From the NCBI GenBank assembly GCA_021413735.1, contig JAIOPV010000042.1, positions 22,486 to 86,485 of the forward strand: a stretch of 64,000 nucleotides of DNA. Reading direction: 5' to 3'. A program made the position numbers and the translations under genes. Under the pieces are notes generated by a model. That model was not told the DNA's origin. It saw only the letters and a program-made list of their open reading frames with translations, and did not search any database. This document shows, piece after piece, positions 7,189 through 23,369 of this stretch; position 1 is the first letter of the stretch; each line of letters opens with the position of its first letter. Source of the DNA: Planctomycetota bacterium. GTDB lineage: Bacteria > Planctomycetota > Planctomycetia > Gemmatales > Gemmataceae.

Positions 7189-9321
7189 TCACTCGCCACG
7201 TAACTGTCGTAGCACTTCATCGGGGGCTGGCTGGTAGCTGTGCGGCTCCATGCTCATCGCGGCGCGACCCTGACTCAAACTCCGCACCTCATTCGCATAC
7301 GTGAACAGATTCGCCAGCGGCACCAACGCCATCACTTCCATCATGTCGCCGCTCGGACTCGATTCCTGCGAGTCAATCTGACCGCGTCGCCGCGTCAGGT
7401 CGCCGATGATGCTCCCCAGGAACTGAGCAGGGGTCGTCACCGTCACCTTCATGATCGGTTCCAGCAACTGCACGTTCCCTTCCGTCGCCTGCCGATACGC
7501 ACGAATCGCAGCAGCCACGAACGAATCGTCACTCGACAGCGTGGCGTCGAACTTCGCGTCGATGATGCGAGCCTGCGCGTTCATCATCGGGTAGCCGAGT
7601 TCGCCCGTCTGAAGCGCGTCCGTCAACGCCTTCTCGGCCGCGGCCATGAACGCCACCGGCACCGGGTTCTCGTCAGCACTCACAACGTTGAATACGCCCA
7701 CCGGCTTCTCGGCCTTGAAGTTCGTGAACGACACTTTCAGTTCCGCGAACGCGGGCTTGTCGCCGAGCTTGTCCACCTTCGCGTCGATCGTGCGAGGTTG
7801 CTTCAGCATCTCGCGATAGCTGACGTTCGGCTTGCCGACCCGCACCTTCAGTTTGAAGTCGCGTTCGAGGCGGTGCTTCTTCACTTCAAGGTGCAGCGTG
7901 CCCATGCCGCTCATCAGCGTTTGACCCGTGTCCTTGTCGGCCTTCACTTTGAACGTCGGGTCTTCAAGCTGAAGGATTTCGAGAGCTAATCCGAGCTTGT
8001 CGCGGTCGCCGCCGCTATCCGGCTCAATTGACTGACTCACCACCGCTTCCGCGAATGAGATGTTCTCCAGCAGAATCGGATGAGCCGTTTCGCAGAGCGT
8101 GTCGCCGGTCACGGTGTCCTTCAACCCGACAACGCAGACGATGTCGCCCGCTGGGCCTTCGGGCACTTCTTCAAGGCCGCGTGCGGGGTCAGCGTGAACG
8201 TGGAACGGCTTCGCGATGTTCTCTTTGACGTCCTTGCCGGGGTTGTACGCTCGCATGTTCGGCTTCAGCACGCCCGAATACACGCGCAGGAAGAAGCGGT
8301 TGCCGCTCGGGTGCCACGCCGCCTTGAACACCAGCGCACAGAAGGGTTCTTTGGGGTCAGGCTTCCGCTTCACTTCCTTGCCCTTGCCCTTCGGGTCGGT
8401 GCCGACAACCGGCGGTCGATCGAGCGGCGACGGCAAGTAATACGTGACGGCATCGAGCAGCGGTTGAATGCCGATGTGTTCCCGACCCGACCCCGACAGC
8501 ACCGGGAAGATTTTGCGGCTCAGGCACTGTTCGCGGATGAGCTGCCGGACCTTCTCTGGGTCTGGGTCTTTGTCGTCGAGCACGACCGACGTGATGAGAT
8601 CTTTCTCGTCATTCTGCGTCAGCACATCGAACAACTCGGCGCGATACTTCTTGGCTTCTTCGAGTTCTTCTTCGGGGATGTCGGCATCGCGAACGGTTCT
8701 GCCGAGGTCGCCGGCGTCGAAGAACTTCGCCCGCATTGTGATGAGGTCGATCACGCCACGGAACGGCTTCCGACTATCGGCTTCGCCGCCGGCCCCGATG
8801 GGAATGACGATCGGGATAGGCCGCCCGTGATCGGTGTAGTTTGGCGTGAGGCGGTTATGGATCGTCTCCAGCGTCTTCGCGAAGTTCGCCCCGACGACGT
8901 CCATCTTGTTGACGAACACCATTCGCGGCACGCCGTACTTGTTCGCCTGCCGCCACACCGTTTCCGATTGCGCTTCGACGCCCTTCTGCCCGTCGAACAC
9001 GACGACCGCACCATCGAGCACACGCAGCGAGCGTTCGACTTCGGCCGTGAAGTCGACGTGTCCGGGCGTGTCGATGAGGTTGATGGTGTACCCATTCCAC
9101 TCGAATGGCACGCACGCCGAGTAGATGGTGATGCCGCGAGCCTGTTCTTCGGGATCGTAGTCCGTATCGGTGGTGCCCTCATCGACGCCGCCGAGTTTGT
9201 GCTTGGCGTTGGCGTAGAAGAGTAAGTGTTCCGTGGTCGTGGTTTTGCCAGCGTCGATGTGCGCGATCACGCCCAGGTTGCGAACCTTCGGAAGATCGAA
9301 GCCGGTTTTGGATTTGGCCAT
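7189..9321 (-). CDS. fusA: translation elongation factor G
   Basis: EF-G is the GTPase that drives ribosomal translocation. The 710-residue product has G1 AHIDAGKTTTTE, G2 ARGITI, G3 DTPGHVDF and G4 VNKMD in order, then domains II-V with the domain IV region around VSYREMLKQPRTIDAK and C-terminal GDLTRRRGQI. The start MAKSKTGF at 9321 is chosen because the upstream in-frame extension is encoded by the palindromic element at 9343-9466. It follows rpsL and rpsG as in the classical str operon. Two internal insertions (about residues 285-300, Lys/Pro-rich) hint at a planctomycete-type variant, so a paralogous EF-G class remains possible. Confidence 0.95.
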   Translation of the reverse strand: MAKSKTGFDLPKVRNLGVIAHIDAGKTTTTEHLLFYANAKHKLGGVDEGTTDTDYDPEEQARGITIYSACVPFEWNGYTINLIDTPGHVDFTAEVERSLRVLDGAVVVFDGQKGVEAQSETVWRQANKYGVPRMVFVNKMDVVGANFAKTLETIHNRLTPNYTDHGRPIPIVIPIGAGGEADSRKPFRGVIDLITMRAKFFDAGDLGRTVRDADIPEEELEEAKKYRAELFDVLTQNDEKDLITSVVLDDKDPDPEKVRQLIREQCLSRKIFPVLSGSGREHIGIQPLLDAVTYYLPSPLDRPPVVGTDPKGKGKEVKRKPDPKEPFCALVFKAAWHPSGNRFFLRVYSGVLKPNMRAYNPGKDVKENIAKPFHVHADPARGLEEVPEGPAGDIVCVVGLKDTVTGDTLCETAHPILLENISFAEAVVSQSIEPDSGGDRDKLGLALEILQLEDPTFKVKADKDTGQTLMSGMGTLHLEVKKHRLERDFKLKVRVGKPNVSYREMLKQPRTIDAKVDKLGDKPAFAELKVSFTNFKAEKPVGVFNVVSADENPVPVAFMAAAEKALTDALQTGELGYPMMNAQARIIDAKFDATLSSDDSFVAAAIRAYRQATEGNVQLLEPIMKVTVTTPAQFLGSIIGDLTRRRGQIDSQESSPSGDMMEVMALVPLANLFTYANEVRSLSQGRAAMSMEPHSYQPAPDEVLRQLRGE

Positions 9322-9342
9322 GACAGAAGCTCTCAATGAAGA

Positions 9343-9466
9343 CGACACAGGGCTTCCGCCCTGTGCTACAAACGCCGGCCCCATCCGGGGCGGAAAACCA
9401 AGACCAACCACCCTCTTCGCCCTGGAAGGGCCGTCTTTCGTAGCACAGGGCGGGAGCCCTGTGTCG
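9343..9466. repeat. double-hairpin palindromic element upstream of fusA
   Basis: Two 27-bp arms (9343-9369 and 9440-9466) are inverted copies with one mismatch. Each arm is itself a hairpin (CACAGGGC, 4-base loop, GCCCTGTG). The core contains a third small hairpin (GGCCCC with GGGGC). It ends 22 bases before the fusA start and would form a cruciform or a long mRNA stem. Confidence 0.85.
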
Positions 9467-9496
9467 CAATTGCCAACCAATCGCCCCATAAAATGA

Positions 9497-9544
9497 TATC
9501 AGCTACCAGCTCGCAGGTTCGGCCCTGCATGCTGATAGCTGATT
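9497..9544. repeat. inverted heptad-repeat element 2 (TATCAGC class)
   Basis: A short element in the rpsG-fusA gap: TATCAGC, TACCAGC, TCGCAGG at 9497-9517, then GCTGATA, GCTGATT at 9531-9544. It is the smallest of the nine copies. Confidence 0.7.
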
Positions 9545-9572
9545 GGATTGTCGTTGAATGACCCCCGAAGGG

Positions 9573-10049
9573 TCACCATGCGAAGTGGCTGAACGCCTTG
9601 TTGGCTTCGGCCATCTTGATCGTTTGTTCGCGCTTGCTCATCGCTTCGCCCTGTCGCTGGAAGGCTGCCATCAGCTCTTCGGCGAGACGCAGGAACGTTG
9701 GACGGCCTGCTTTGCCACGGATCGCGGCGAGGATCCACCGAATCGCGAGGCTCTCGGCTCGCTTCGGCTTCACTTGCATCGGAACCTGATAGTTCGCACC
9801 ACCAACGCGGCGGGAGCGAACTTCGAGGCTCGGCTTGACGTTGTTCAGCGCGTCGGTGAACACGCCAATCGGGTCGGCGTCCGGCATACGCTTCTTGATC
9901 TGATCGAGCGCATCGTAAACCACTCGCGTGGCGACGGACTTCTTGCCGTCGTACATGAGGCAGTTGATGAACTTGCTCAGAAGAAGCGAACCGTACCGGG
10001 TGTCCGGCGCGAGCTTCGTGTAACTGGCGGTGCGGCCTTTGGTTGCCAT
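9573..10049 (-). CDS. rpsG: 30S ribosomal protein S7
   Basis: S7 nucleates the 30S head by binding the 3' domain of 16S rRNA. The 158-residue sequence has the family signatures DTRYGSLLLSKFINCLMYDGKKS near the start (residues about 16-38, with SKFIN and DGKKS), then VKPSLEVRSRRVGGANYQVP split around residues 75-95, and the C-terminal KREQTIKMAEANKAFSHFAW region. Length is normal. It lies between rpsL and fusA. Both flanking gaps contain heptad repeats. Confidence 0.98.
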   Translation of the reverse strand: MATKGRTASYTKLAPDTRYGSLLLSKFINCLMYDGKKSVATRVVYDALDQIKKRMPDADPIGVFTDALNNVKPSLEVRSRRVGGANYQVPMQVKPKRAESLAIRWILAAIRGKAGRPTFLRLAEELMAAFQRQGEAMSKREQTIKMAEANKAFSHFAW

Positions 10050-10055
10050 CGGGGA

Positions 10056-10167
10056 AGTTCTCAGTTCTCAGTGATCAGTTGTCAGTTAAAAAATCGGGTT
10101 CGGCTGTGTCGTCGAGTTCTCAGGCAGCCACGATCGACTGACAGCTGATAACTGACGACTGACAACT
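10056..10167. repeat. inverted heptad-repeat element 3 (NNTCAGT class)
   Basis: The left arm at 10056-10087 has units AGTTCTC, AGTTCTC, AGTGATC, AGTTGTC. The right arm at 10137-10167 has ACTGACA, GCTGATA, ACTGACG, ACTGACA. It fills the rpsL-rpsG gap completely and overlaps the rpsL stop codon. Confidence 0.85.
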
Positions 10168-10540
10168 ACTTCCCGTCCTTCTTCGCTCCGTACTTCGAGC
10201 GAGCCTGTTTACGATCCGAAACGCCCTGGCAGTCGAGCACACCGCGAACGATGTGATAACGAACGCCCGGCAAGTCGCGAACGCGGCCACCACGCACGAG
10301 CACAATCGAGTGCTCTTGCAGGTTGTGGCCTTCGCCACCGATGTATGCCGTCACTTCGATGCCGCTCGAAAGACGAACACGGGCCACCTTTCGGAGTGCC
10401 GAGTTCGGCTTCTTCGGGGTCATCGTCTTGACCACGGTACAGACGCCTCGCTTCTGCGGGCATCCTTGCATGGCTGGGTGCTTCGGCTTCGACCGTTGCG
10501 GCACCCGCGGGCTCTTGATTAGCTGATTAATCGTCGGCAT
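10166..10540 (-). CDS. rpsL: 30S ribosomal protein S12
   Basis: S12 sits at the decoding centre and helps control accuracy. The 124-residue protein shows [17 protein letters not shown] and [21 protein letters not shown], the two loops that hold the streptomycin-sensitivity lysine/arginine positions; both have wild-type-like residues. Length is standard. It is the first gene of the str part of the cluster, after rpoC. The stop codon falls in the right arm of heptad element 3. Confidence 0.98.
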   Translation of the reverse strand: MPTINQLIKSPRVPQRSKPKHPAMQGCPQKRGVCTVVKTMTPKKPNSALRKVARVRLSSGIEVTAYIGGEGHNLQEHSIVLVRGGRVRDLPGVRYHIVRGVLDCQGVSDRKQARSKYGAKKDGK

Positions 10541-10639
10541 TCGTCGAAATCCTGCTCGGCCGCCAGCGTGGGTCGCCGGACGGGAATGAGTATGTTAGCG
10601 GATCGCGGAAAAGCGGGAAGGTCGCGCTGCGGAAAAAGT

Positions 10640-10729
10640 GTTGAGTGGTTCGTGTTTAGTGTTTGGCCTCAAACCACGCGATGTTCGGGTGGTGTTGGGC
10701 AAAATACTAAACACGAAACACTCAACACG
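10640..10729. repeat. inverted heptad-repeat element 4 (GTTTAGT class)
   Basis: The left arm at 10640-10667 (GTTGAGT, GGTTCGT, GTTTAGT, GTTTGGC) and the right arm at 10704-10729 (ATACTAA, ACACGAA, ACACTCA) lie in the rpoC-rpsL gap. The right arm directly abuts the rpoC stop codon. Confidence 0.85.
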
Positions 10730-15307
<4,578 letters not shown>

Positions 15308-15364
15308 AGATGAACTCCCCGGTATGGACAGGAGCAATGTTCGTGCGTGTGGTCGATATTGTTG

Positions 15365-15418
15365 AGCGGCCGCCCCATCGGGGCGGCGGACGCGCGTCGC
15401 CCCGTTGGGGCGACCGCT
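15365..15418. repeat. tandem GC hairpins between rpoB and rpoC
   Basis: Two adjacent hairpins (GCCGCCCC-AT-GGGGCGGC and GTCGCCCC-GTT-GGGGCGAC) are enclosed by AGCGG and CCGCT, so the whole unit is also an inverted repeat. There is no T-run on either strand. It probably affects mRNA structure or processing in the rpoB-rpoC gap. Confidence 0.8.
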
Positions 15419-15431
15419 AACCGGAAACCAA

Positions 15432-19178
<3,747 letters not shown>

Positions 19179-19198
19179 CGGGGTTGCTCCTCCCTAGG

Positions 19199-19290
19199 AG
19201 CTATCAGCTATCAGCTTTCAGCCATCAGCAAGAACAAGTGGAAGCAATCATTCTGGCTGACGGCTGAGAGCTGATAGCTGATAGCTCTCA
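19199..19290. repeat. inverted heptad-repeat element 5 (TATCAGC class)
   Basis: The left arm at 19199-19229 (AGCTATC, AGCTATC, AGCTTTC, AGCCATC) and the right arm at 19256-19290 (GCTGACG, GCTGAGA, GCTGATA, GCTGATA) pair in exact register with two mismatches over about 30 bp. It sits just upstream of rpoB, before its ribosome site. Confidence 0.9.
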
Positions 19291-19633
19291 GAAACGGCGA
19301 AGCCGACGCGCGACCGCTGCCCCCGTGGCAACGGGCCTTGCGTCGGGACGCAGGGGTGGTTATTGGACGCTTGAACGGCGAGTTGTCGTGTCAGTCATGG
19401 AGTAAGCCTCCGGCGCACACGACGCGCGAGTTATGGACACGGACGACCACCCAGTAGGTTCGCCAGCAGAGCCGGCATCACCGGGTATGTAAAATCCCAC
19501 AGGCAAAGGCATGGTGTGGATTCGAGAGGTTGAGACACATCGGAGCAAGTGGGTCGCGCGCATTGTCACCACTGGCTACGCGGATGGCCCCGTCTACCTC
19601 TCCCACTGGTCGTGGGACAAGGATACGGGGCCG

Positions 19634-19665
19634 AAAAAACCGGTCAGCTTGACCGCTACCGGTTT
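19634..19665 (-). terminator. intrinsic terminator-like attenuator between rplL and rpoB
   Basis: On the minus strand an 8-bp stem (AAACCGGT with ACCGGTTT), with a 13-base loop able to form an inner stem, is followed by a run of six T. It lies about 130 bases after the rplL stop and about 455 bases before rpoB. An attenuator in this gap is well known from E. coli rplJL-rpoBC; the equivalence here is inferred. Confidence 0.6.
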
Positions 19666-19724
19666 ATAGTATTGGGGTGAGTTGAGAAAATCCACCCACC
19701 CGGGCATTTTTTTTGCTAACGACC

Positions 19725-19777
19725 TTCGCCGCTTGCGTCGTAGCGATCTTCCCGAGCGCTACGCCGCAAGCGGCGAA
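19725..19777. repeat. GCCGCTTGCG palindrome, copy 1 (rplL-rpoB gap)
   Basis: Inverted 21-bp arms (19725-19745 and 19757-19777) have one mismatch and an 11-base loop. The core CGCCGCTTGCG ... CGCAAGCGGCG also occurs as a perfect 21-bp palindrome at 63409-63455. It follows the rplL stop by 15 bases. Confidence 0.85.
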
Positions 19778-19791
19778 AACCCAAAATCCAA

Positions 19792-20184
19792 TCAGCCGGC
19801 TGGCTTGACGGTGACCTTCGCGCCAGCTTCTTCGAGCTTCTTCTTGAGGTCTTCGGCGACCTTCTTGTCCACGTTTTCCTTGATGGCCTTCGGCGCGCCT
19901 TCGACGGTCGCCTTGGCTTCGGCCAAGCCTTGGCCGGTCAGTTCGCGGACGATCTTGATGATGCCGACCTTCTTGGCAGCGTCGAAGCCGCCTTCGAGGA
20001 TCACGTTGAATTCGGTCGCAGCAACGGGCTCTGGCCCCTTGTCAACCACAGCCGCTGGTGCAGCGGCAGCAGCGCCAGCGGCTGGCTCGATGCCGTACTT
20101 TTCCTTGAGCAGATTCTTCAGTTCAACAGCCTGGGCAATCGTCAGGGCGGCGATCTGGTCGCCGAGTTCAGCAATGCTAGCCAT
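19792..20184 (-). CDS. rplL: 50S ribosomal protein L7/L12
   Basis: L7/L12 forms the stalk that recruits translation factors. The 130-residue protein has an N-terminal dimerisation helix region ([20 protein letters not shown]), an Ala/Pro hinge (about residues 35-50) and the C-terminal globular domain with [25 protein letters not shown] and [11 protein letters not shown]. Length is standard. It lies between rplJ and rpoB; the 613-base gap to rpoB holds a palindrome, a terminator-like stem and heptad element 5. Confidence 0.98.
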   Translation of the reverse strand: MASIAELGDQIAALTIAQAVELKNLLKEKYGIEPAAGAAAAAPAAVVDKGPEPVAATEFNVILEGGFDAAKKVGIIKIVRELTGQGLAEAKATVEGAPKAIKENVDKKVAEDLKKKLEEAGAKVTVKPAG

Positions 20185-20322
20185 GGGAATATCCTTTCAA
20201 AAAGCTGCCGGGTGAAGCTGCCCGGCGGAAGCGTAATAGCCAAGTTTGGGAATGCCCACGGACAACAGATGGTTGCCCGCGGGCCTTACTATCGTGACAT
20301 TTCAAACGTTCGTCGGGTTCGC

Positions 20323-20883
20323 TCAGCCAGCGGCCGGAGCAGCCGTTTCAGCGGGAGCCGCACCGCCGGTCTTTTCTTCGATCGCCTTGAGGATGCCAGC
20401 GAGGTTGTTCGCCGGACCCACCAATGCGCCGGCGATTGCCGAACCCGGCCCGAGGATCGCCGCGACCAAGCCGCCGATTGCTTCCTTGCGGGTCGGGATC
20501 TTCTCGGCGACATCAATCGTGACGGGCGTGCCTTCCGACACCGCCGTCTTGATCTTGAACTTGTCTGGTGCCTTCGGGTCCTTCTTCAGTTCCTTGAGAA
20601 GACCGGTCACTGCGAGTGCGAGTTCCTTGACGCTTTCGCCGCCCCACGCCAGAAGCGTTGGGCCGCTGCCGGTTTCGACCGACACGCCGTTCTCGGTGAA
20701 GACCTTCTTCACGAGGCTGTTCTTCACCATCTTGACGCGAATCTTTTTGTCGCGGAGCTTCTTGCGAAACTCGTAGTCGGTCGCCGAGTCGAGCTTCAAT
20801 GGCTCGAGCAGGACCATGTCCCGCACGCCCTTGAACGTCGCCCGGAGGGTATTCAACTCCAGCTCTTTGATTTTCTTGCTCAT
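20323..20883 (-). CDS. rplJ: 50S ribosomal protein L10
   Basis: L10 anchors the L7/L12 stalk to 23S rRNA. The 186-residue product contains the N-terminal rRNA-binding domain (MVKNSLVKKVF) and a C-terminal helical region for L12 binding (LAGILKAIEEKTGG), ending Ala-rich. It lies 138 bases upstream of rplL and downstream of rplA. The usual L10 leader site cannot be recognised because the preceding gap is filled by heptad element 6. Confidence 0.95.
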   Translation of the reverse strand: MSKKIKELELNTLRATFKGVRDMVLLEPLKLDSATDYEFRKKLRDKKIRVKMVKNSLVKKVFTENGVSVETGSGPTLLAWGGESVKELALAVTGLLKELKKDPKAPDKFKIKTAVSEGTPVTIDVAEKIPTRKEAIGGLVAAILGPGSAIAGALVGPANNLAGILKAIEEKTGGAAPAETAAPAAG

Positions 20884-20892
20884 GACTTTGTG

Positions 20893-20995
20893 GTGTTTTG
20901 TGTTTCGTGTTTTGTGTTTAGTTGTTTCGTGTTTGGTGCTGTGCTTGAGGCCCGAGGCTTCTCAAAACACGAAACACCAAACACTAAACACCACC
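20893..20995. repeat. inverted heptad-repeat element 6 (GTGTTTN class)
   Basis: The left arm at 20893-20938 (GTGTTTT, GTGTTTC, GTGTTTT, GTGTTTA and so on) and the right arm at 20964-20995 (AAAACAC, GAAACAC, CAAACAC, TAAACAC) occupy the whole rplA-rplJ gap, with one 8-bp unit in the left arm. Confidence 0.9.
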
Positions 20996-20996
20996 G

Positions 20997-21878
20997 TTAG
21001 AAACTAATCCGGATGCCGGGCGACATGGTGGCGGAGAGAACCACCCCGTTGATGAAGTTACCCTTCACGCCCGACGGCTTGGCGTTGCGGACCTGCTCAA
21101 CGAACACGTTGATGTTTTCCACCAACTTCTGTTCGTCGAAGCTCATCTTGCCGACGCCCGCGTGAATCTGGCCAGTCTTGTCCGAACGGTACTCGACCTT
21201 ACCAGCCTTGAATTCCTTCACGGCGGCGCTCAGGTCGCCCGAGGCTGGAACCACGGTGCCGGCCTTCGGGGTCGGCATCAAGCCGCGTGGTCCGAGGACT
21301 TTACCGAGTCGCGAAACCATCGCCATCATGTCTTGCGTGGCGATGACCACGTCGAACTCAAGGAACCCTTCCTTCTGAATCTTCTCGACGAGATCAGCAG
21401 CACCGACGATGTCGGCTCCGGCTGCCTTCGCCTTGGTCGCGTTATCGCCTTGTGCGAACACCGCAACGCGAACGCTCTTGCCGATACCGTGCGGCAGCGG
21501 GATCGCACCGCGAACCATCTGGTCCGACTGGGTGACGTCGATGCCGAGGTTGATGTGGATTTCGACCGTTTCGTCGAACTTCACTCGCTTGAGCTTCTTG
21601 AGTTCCGCGACGGCCTGCTTGACCGGAATCGTGCCGACTTCGCGGAGTTTCTTTTCCACGTTGCGGAGGTGGTTGCGGAGCTTCTTGCCGCGACGGGGCG
21701 GCACGCCGGGCTTCTTGTTCTTGTTTGCGGTCGGCAACGCGGCTTCGGCCTGAGGTTTTGCTTCCTTGGCTTCGGCGGGCTTGGCGGCCGCTGTTTCGGT
21801 TGGGGCTGCCGCGACGGGGGTGCTTGCGGCTGGCGTCGGCTCGGCTGCCGGCGCTGCGTCTTCCTTATCCTTCGCCAT
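20997..21878 (-). CDS. rplA: 50S ribosomal protein L1 with N-terminal extension
   Basis: L1 forms the mobile E-site stalk and often represses its own operon. The 293-residue protein is about 60 longer than usual. Residues 1-70 are Ala/Pro/Lys/Glu-rich low complexity, and the L1 fold starts near [15 protein letters not shown]. Signatures seen include [26 protein letters not shown] and GVGKMSF. It is the first gene of this cluster here: upstream lies a DUF1501 gene rather than rplK. A candidate promoter is at 21986-22012. Confidence 0.95.
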   Translation of the reverse strand: MAKDKEDAAPAAEPTPAASTPVAAAPTETAAAKPAEAKEAKPQAEAALPTANKNKKPGVPPRRGKKLRNHLRNVEKKLREVGTIPVKQAVAELKKLKRVKFDETVEIHINLGIDVTQSDQMVRGAIPLPHGIGKSVRVAVFAQGDNATKAKAAGADIVGAADLVEKIQKEGFLEFDVVIATQDMMAMVSRLGKVLGPRGLMPTPKAGTVVPASGDLSAAVKEFKAGKVEYRSDKTGQIHAGVGKMSFDEQKLVENINVFVEQVRNAKPSGVKGNFINGVVLSATMSPGIRISF

Positions 21879-21985
21879 GTCATCCTCTTGGTGGCGGGGT
21901 TCGTTGGCAGAGCCAACTACGACCCCTCCCGCTGCGGTGGCATCGTTTGTGACGAGCGCGTGCGGCGGTGCGTGAGAAGATATCG

Positions 21986-22012
21986 TTTATAACGCGGAAC
22001 GAGTGTCGGCAA
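21986..22012 (-). promoter_or_regulatory. candidate promoter upstream of rplA
   Basis: On the minus strand TTGCCG (22012-22007) and TATAAA (21991-21986) are separated by 15 bases. They lie about 110 bases before the rplA start in a locally AT-rich patch. The short spacing makes this a tentative sigma-70-like call; it is the best match in the 240-base gap. Confidence 0.35.
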
Positions 22013-22052
22013 TAGAGAGAGGTGAAAATTTCTCTTGACAAGTGGTTTTGTC

Positions 22053-22110
22053 CGAGCCCTCGCGCCAAGCGAGGGGCTCCACAATACCTCGCTGGCGCTC
22101 GGGCTCAGAT
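22053..22110. repeat. palindromic repeat between DUF1501 gene and rplA
   Basis: GAGCCCTCGCGCCAAGCGAGG and an inverted variant ending CTCGGGCTC surround about 12 bases. It lies just after the DUF1501 stop codon (22121) on the minus strand and could end that transcript ahead of the ribosomal cluster. Confidence 0.6.
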
Positions 22111-22120
22111 GAGGAGGTAA

Positions 22121-23359
22121 TCACTTCTTCGCGAACACTTCGACTGGCTTGAATTCACCACCCAGCACGGCCTTCGCATCGACGCCGAGCCATTGCTCCA
22201 GCACCGCCGAATACACCCGGCGGAAGTCGGTCGCGTGAACGAGATTCCCGTCTTCCAACTTCGTCAGGCTCGGGTGTTCGCCAACGATGCCGGCTTTCAC
22301 GTTGCCGCCGACCAACATCATCGGTGCGCCGCTGCCGTGGTCGGTGCCCTTGCTGCCGTTCTCCTTCGCCCGTCGACCGAACTCCGAGAACGTCATCACG
22401 CACAGCCGATCCTTGTGCCCGTGACCTGCGAGATCACGATAGAACGCTGAGATGCCATCCGAAACTTGCTGCAACAGATCCGCGTGAGCGCCCGTCGCGC
22501 CGCCTTGCCCCGAGTGCGTGTCGAAGCCGTCGAGGGCGACGTAGAAGATGCGGGCACCGATGCCGCCGTCGATGAGTTGCGCCGCGAGCTTCAGCTTGTT
22601 CGCGAGTGCCGTGTTCGGATACGGAACCTTCGGCTTGTATGACTTTCCAAGTGCCGCCAGTTTCTCACTGCTCGCGTAGGTGTTCATCTGCGTGCGAGAC
22701 ACGAAATCCAGCAGTCCGTTGCCACCACTCGACGTATCAGCAACGCCGGTAATCACGCCCTTCTGAGCAGCACCGTCAGCACCGCTGGCCGCGGATGTCT
22801 TCAGTTTGAAGTCGTCGAGCGACGCCACCGACGGCACCCGCACCGGAGCGCCCGCCAACGCCAACGGAGATGTCTCGTTGCTCGCCGCGAGGTGAAACGC
22901 AGGCGACGGCTTCGCCTTCAGCGTGCGACCGAGCCAACCATCGGTGAGGTTCGCGGCCGTGCTGCCTGCGTGCCAGATGTCCATGCTGCGGAAGTGTGAC
23001 TGATCCGGGTTCGGGTAGCCGACGCCTTGCACGACGCACACCGCTGACTCTTCGGTGTAGAGCTTCGCGAGTTCAGCCATCGCAGGGTGAAACGCGATGT
23101 CGTCGGTCAGCTTCTTGACCTTGTCCTTCGCGATGGCGAGGGTTGGTCGCAGCTTGTAGTAGTCGGCGTTCGTAAACGGAATGACGGTGTTCAGGCCGTC
23201 GTTGCCACCGGTGAGTTGCACCACAACGAGAATGGTATCCTTCGCGCCAGGCTTGTCGGCGGTGCGTGCGGCAAGTGCCGACTGCCCGAGGAACGTCGGG
23301 ATAGTGGCCCCGAACCCGAGGAGCGAGGAGTCTTTAAGGAAGTCGCGGCGAGTGGACAT
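22121..23359 (-). CDS. DUF1501 family secreted protein (Tat signal)
   Basis: The 412-residue protein begins MSTRRDFLKDSSLLGFGA, a twin-arginine export signal, followed by an Ala-rich hydrophobic stretch. The mature part has the DUF1501 pattern (VVQLTGGNDGLNTVIPF, SHFRSMDIWHAGS, FSEFGRRAKENGSKGTDHG in parts). DUF1501 proteins are sulfatase/alkaline-phosphatase-like in fold and are abundant in planctomycetes, almost always next to a DUF1800 gene, as here (10-base gap). The substrate is unknown. Confidence 0.9.
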   Translation of the reverse strand: MSTRRDFLKDSSLLGFGATIPTFLGQSALAARTADKPGAKDTILVVVQLTGGNDGLNTVIPFTNADYYKLRPTLAIAKDKVKKLTDDIAFHPAMAELAKLYTEESAVCVVQGVGYPNPDQSHFRSMDIWHAGSTAANLTDGWLGRTLKAKPSPAFHLAASNETSPLALAGAPVRVPSVASLDDFKLKTSAASGADGAAQKGVITGVADTSSGGNGLLDFVSRTQMNTYASSEKLAALGKSYKPKVPYPNTALANKLKLAAQLIDGGIGARIFYVALDGFDTHSGQGGATGAHADLLQQVSDGISAFYRDLAGHGHKDRLCVMTFSEFGRRAKENGSKGTDHGSGAPMMLVGGNVKAGIVGEHPSLTKLEDGNLVHATDFRRVYSAVLEQWLGVDAKAVLGGEFKPVEVFAKK

Positions 23360-23369
23360 GGGAAACTCC

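Noticed and set aside
9322..9489. N-terminal extension of EF-G in frame with the annotated start
   Set aside because: Encoded by the double-hairpin element; the canonical EF-G N-terminus begins at 9321.
19511..19669. Plus-strand open frame of 52 codons in the rplL-rpoB gap with several Trp
   Set aside because: It overlaps the terminator-like stem and another perfect stem (GGCCCCGT with ACGGGGCC), is antisense to the operon, and has no ribosome site; structured RNA explains it better.
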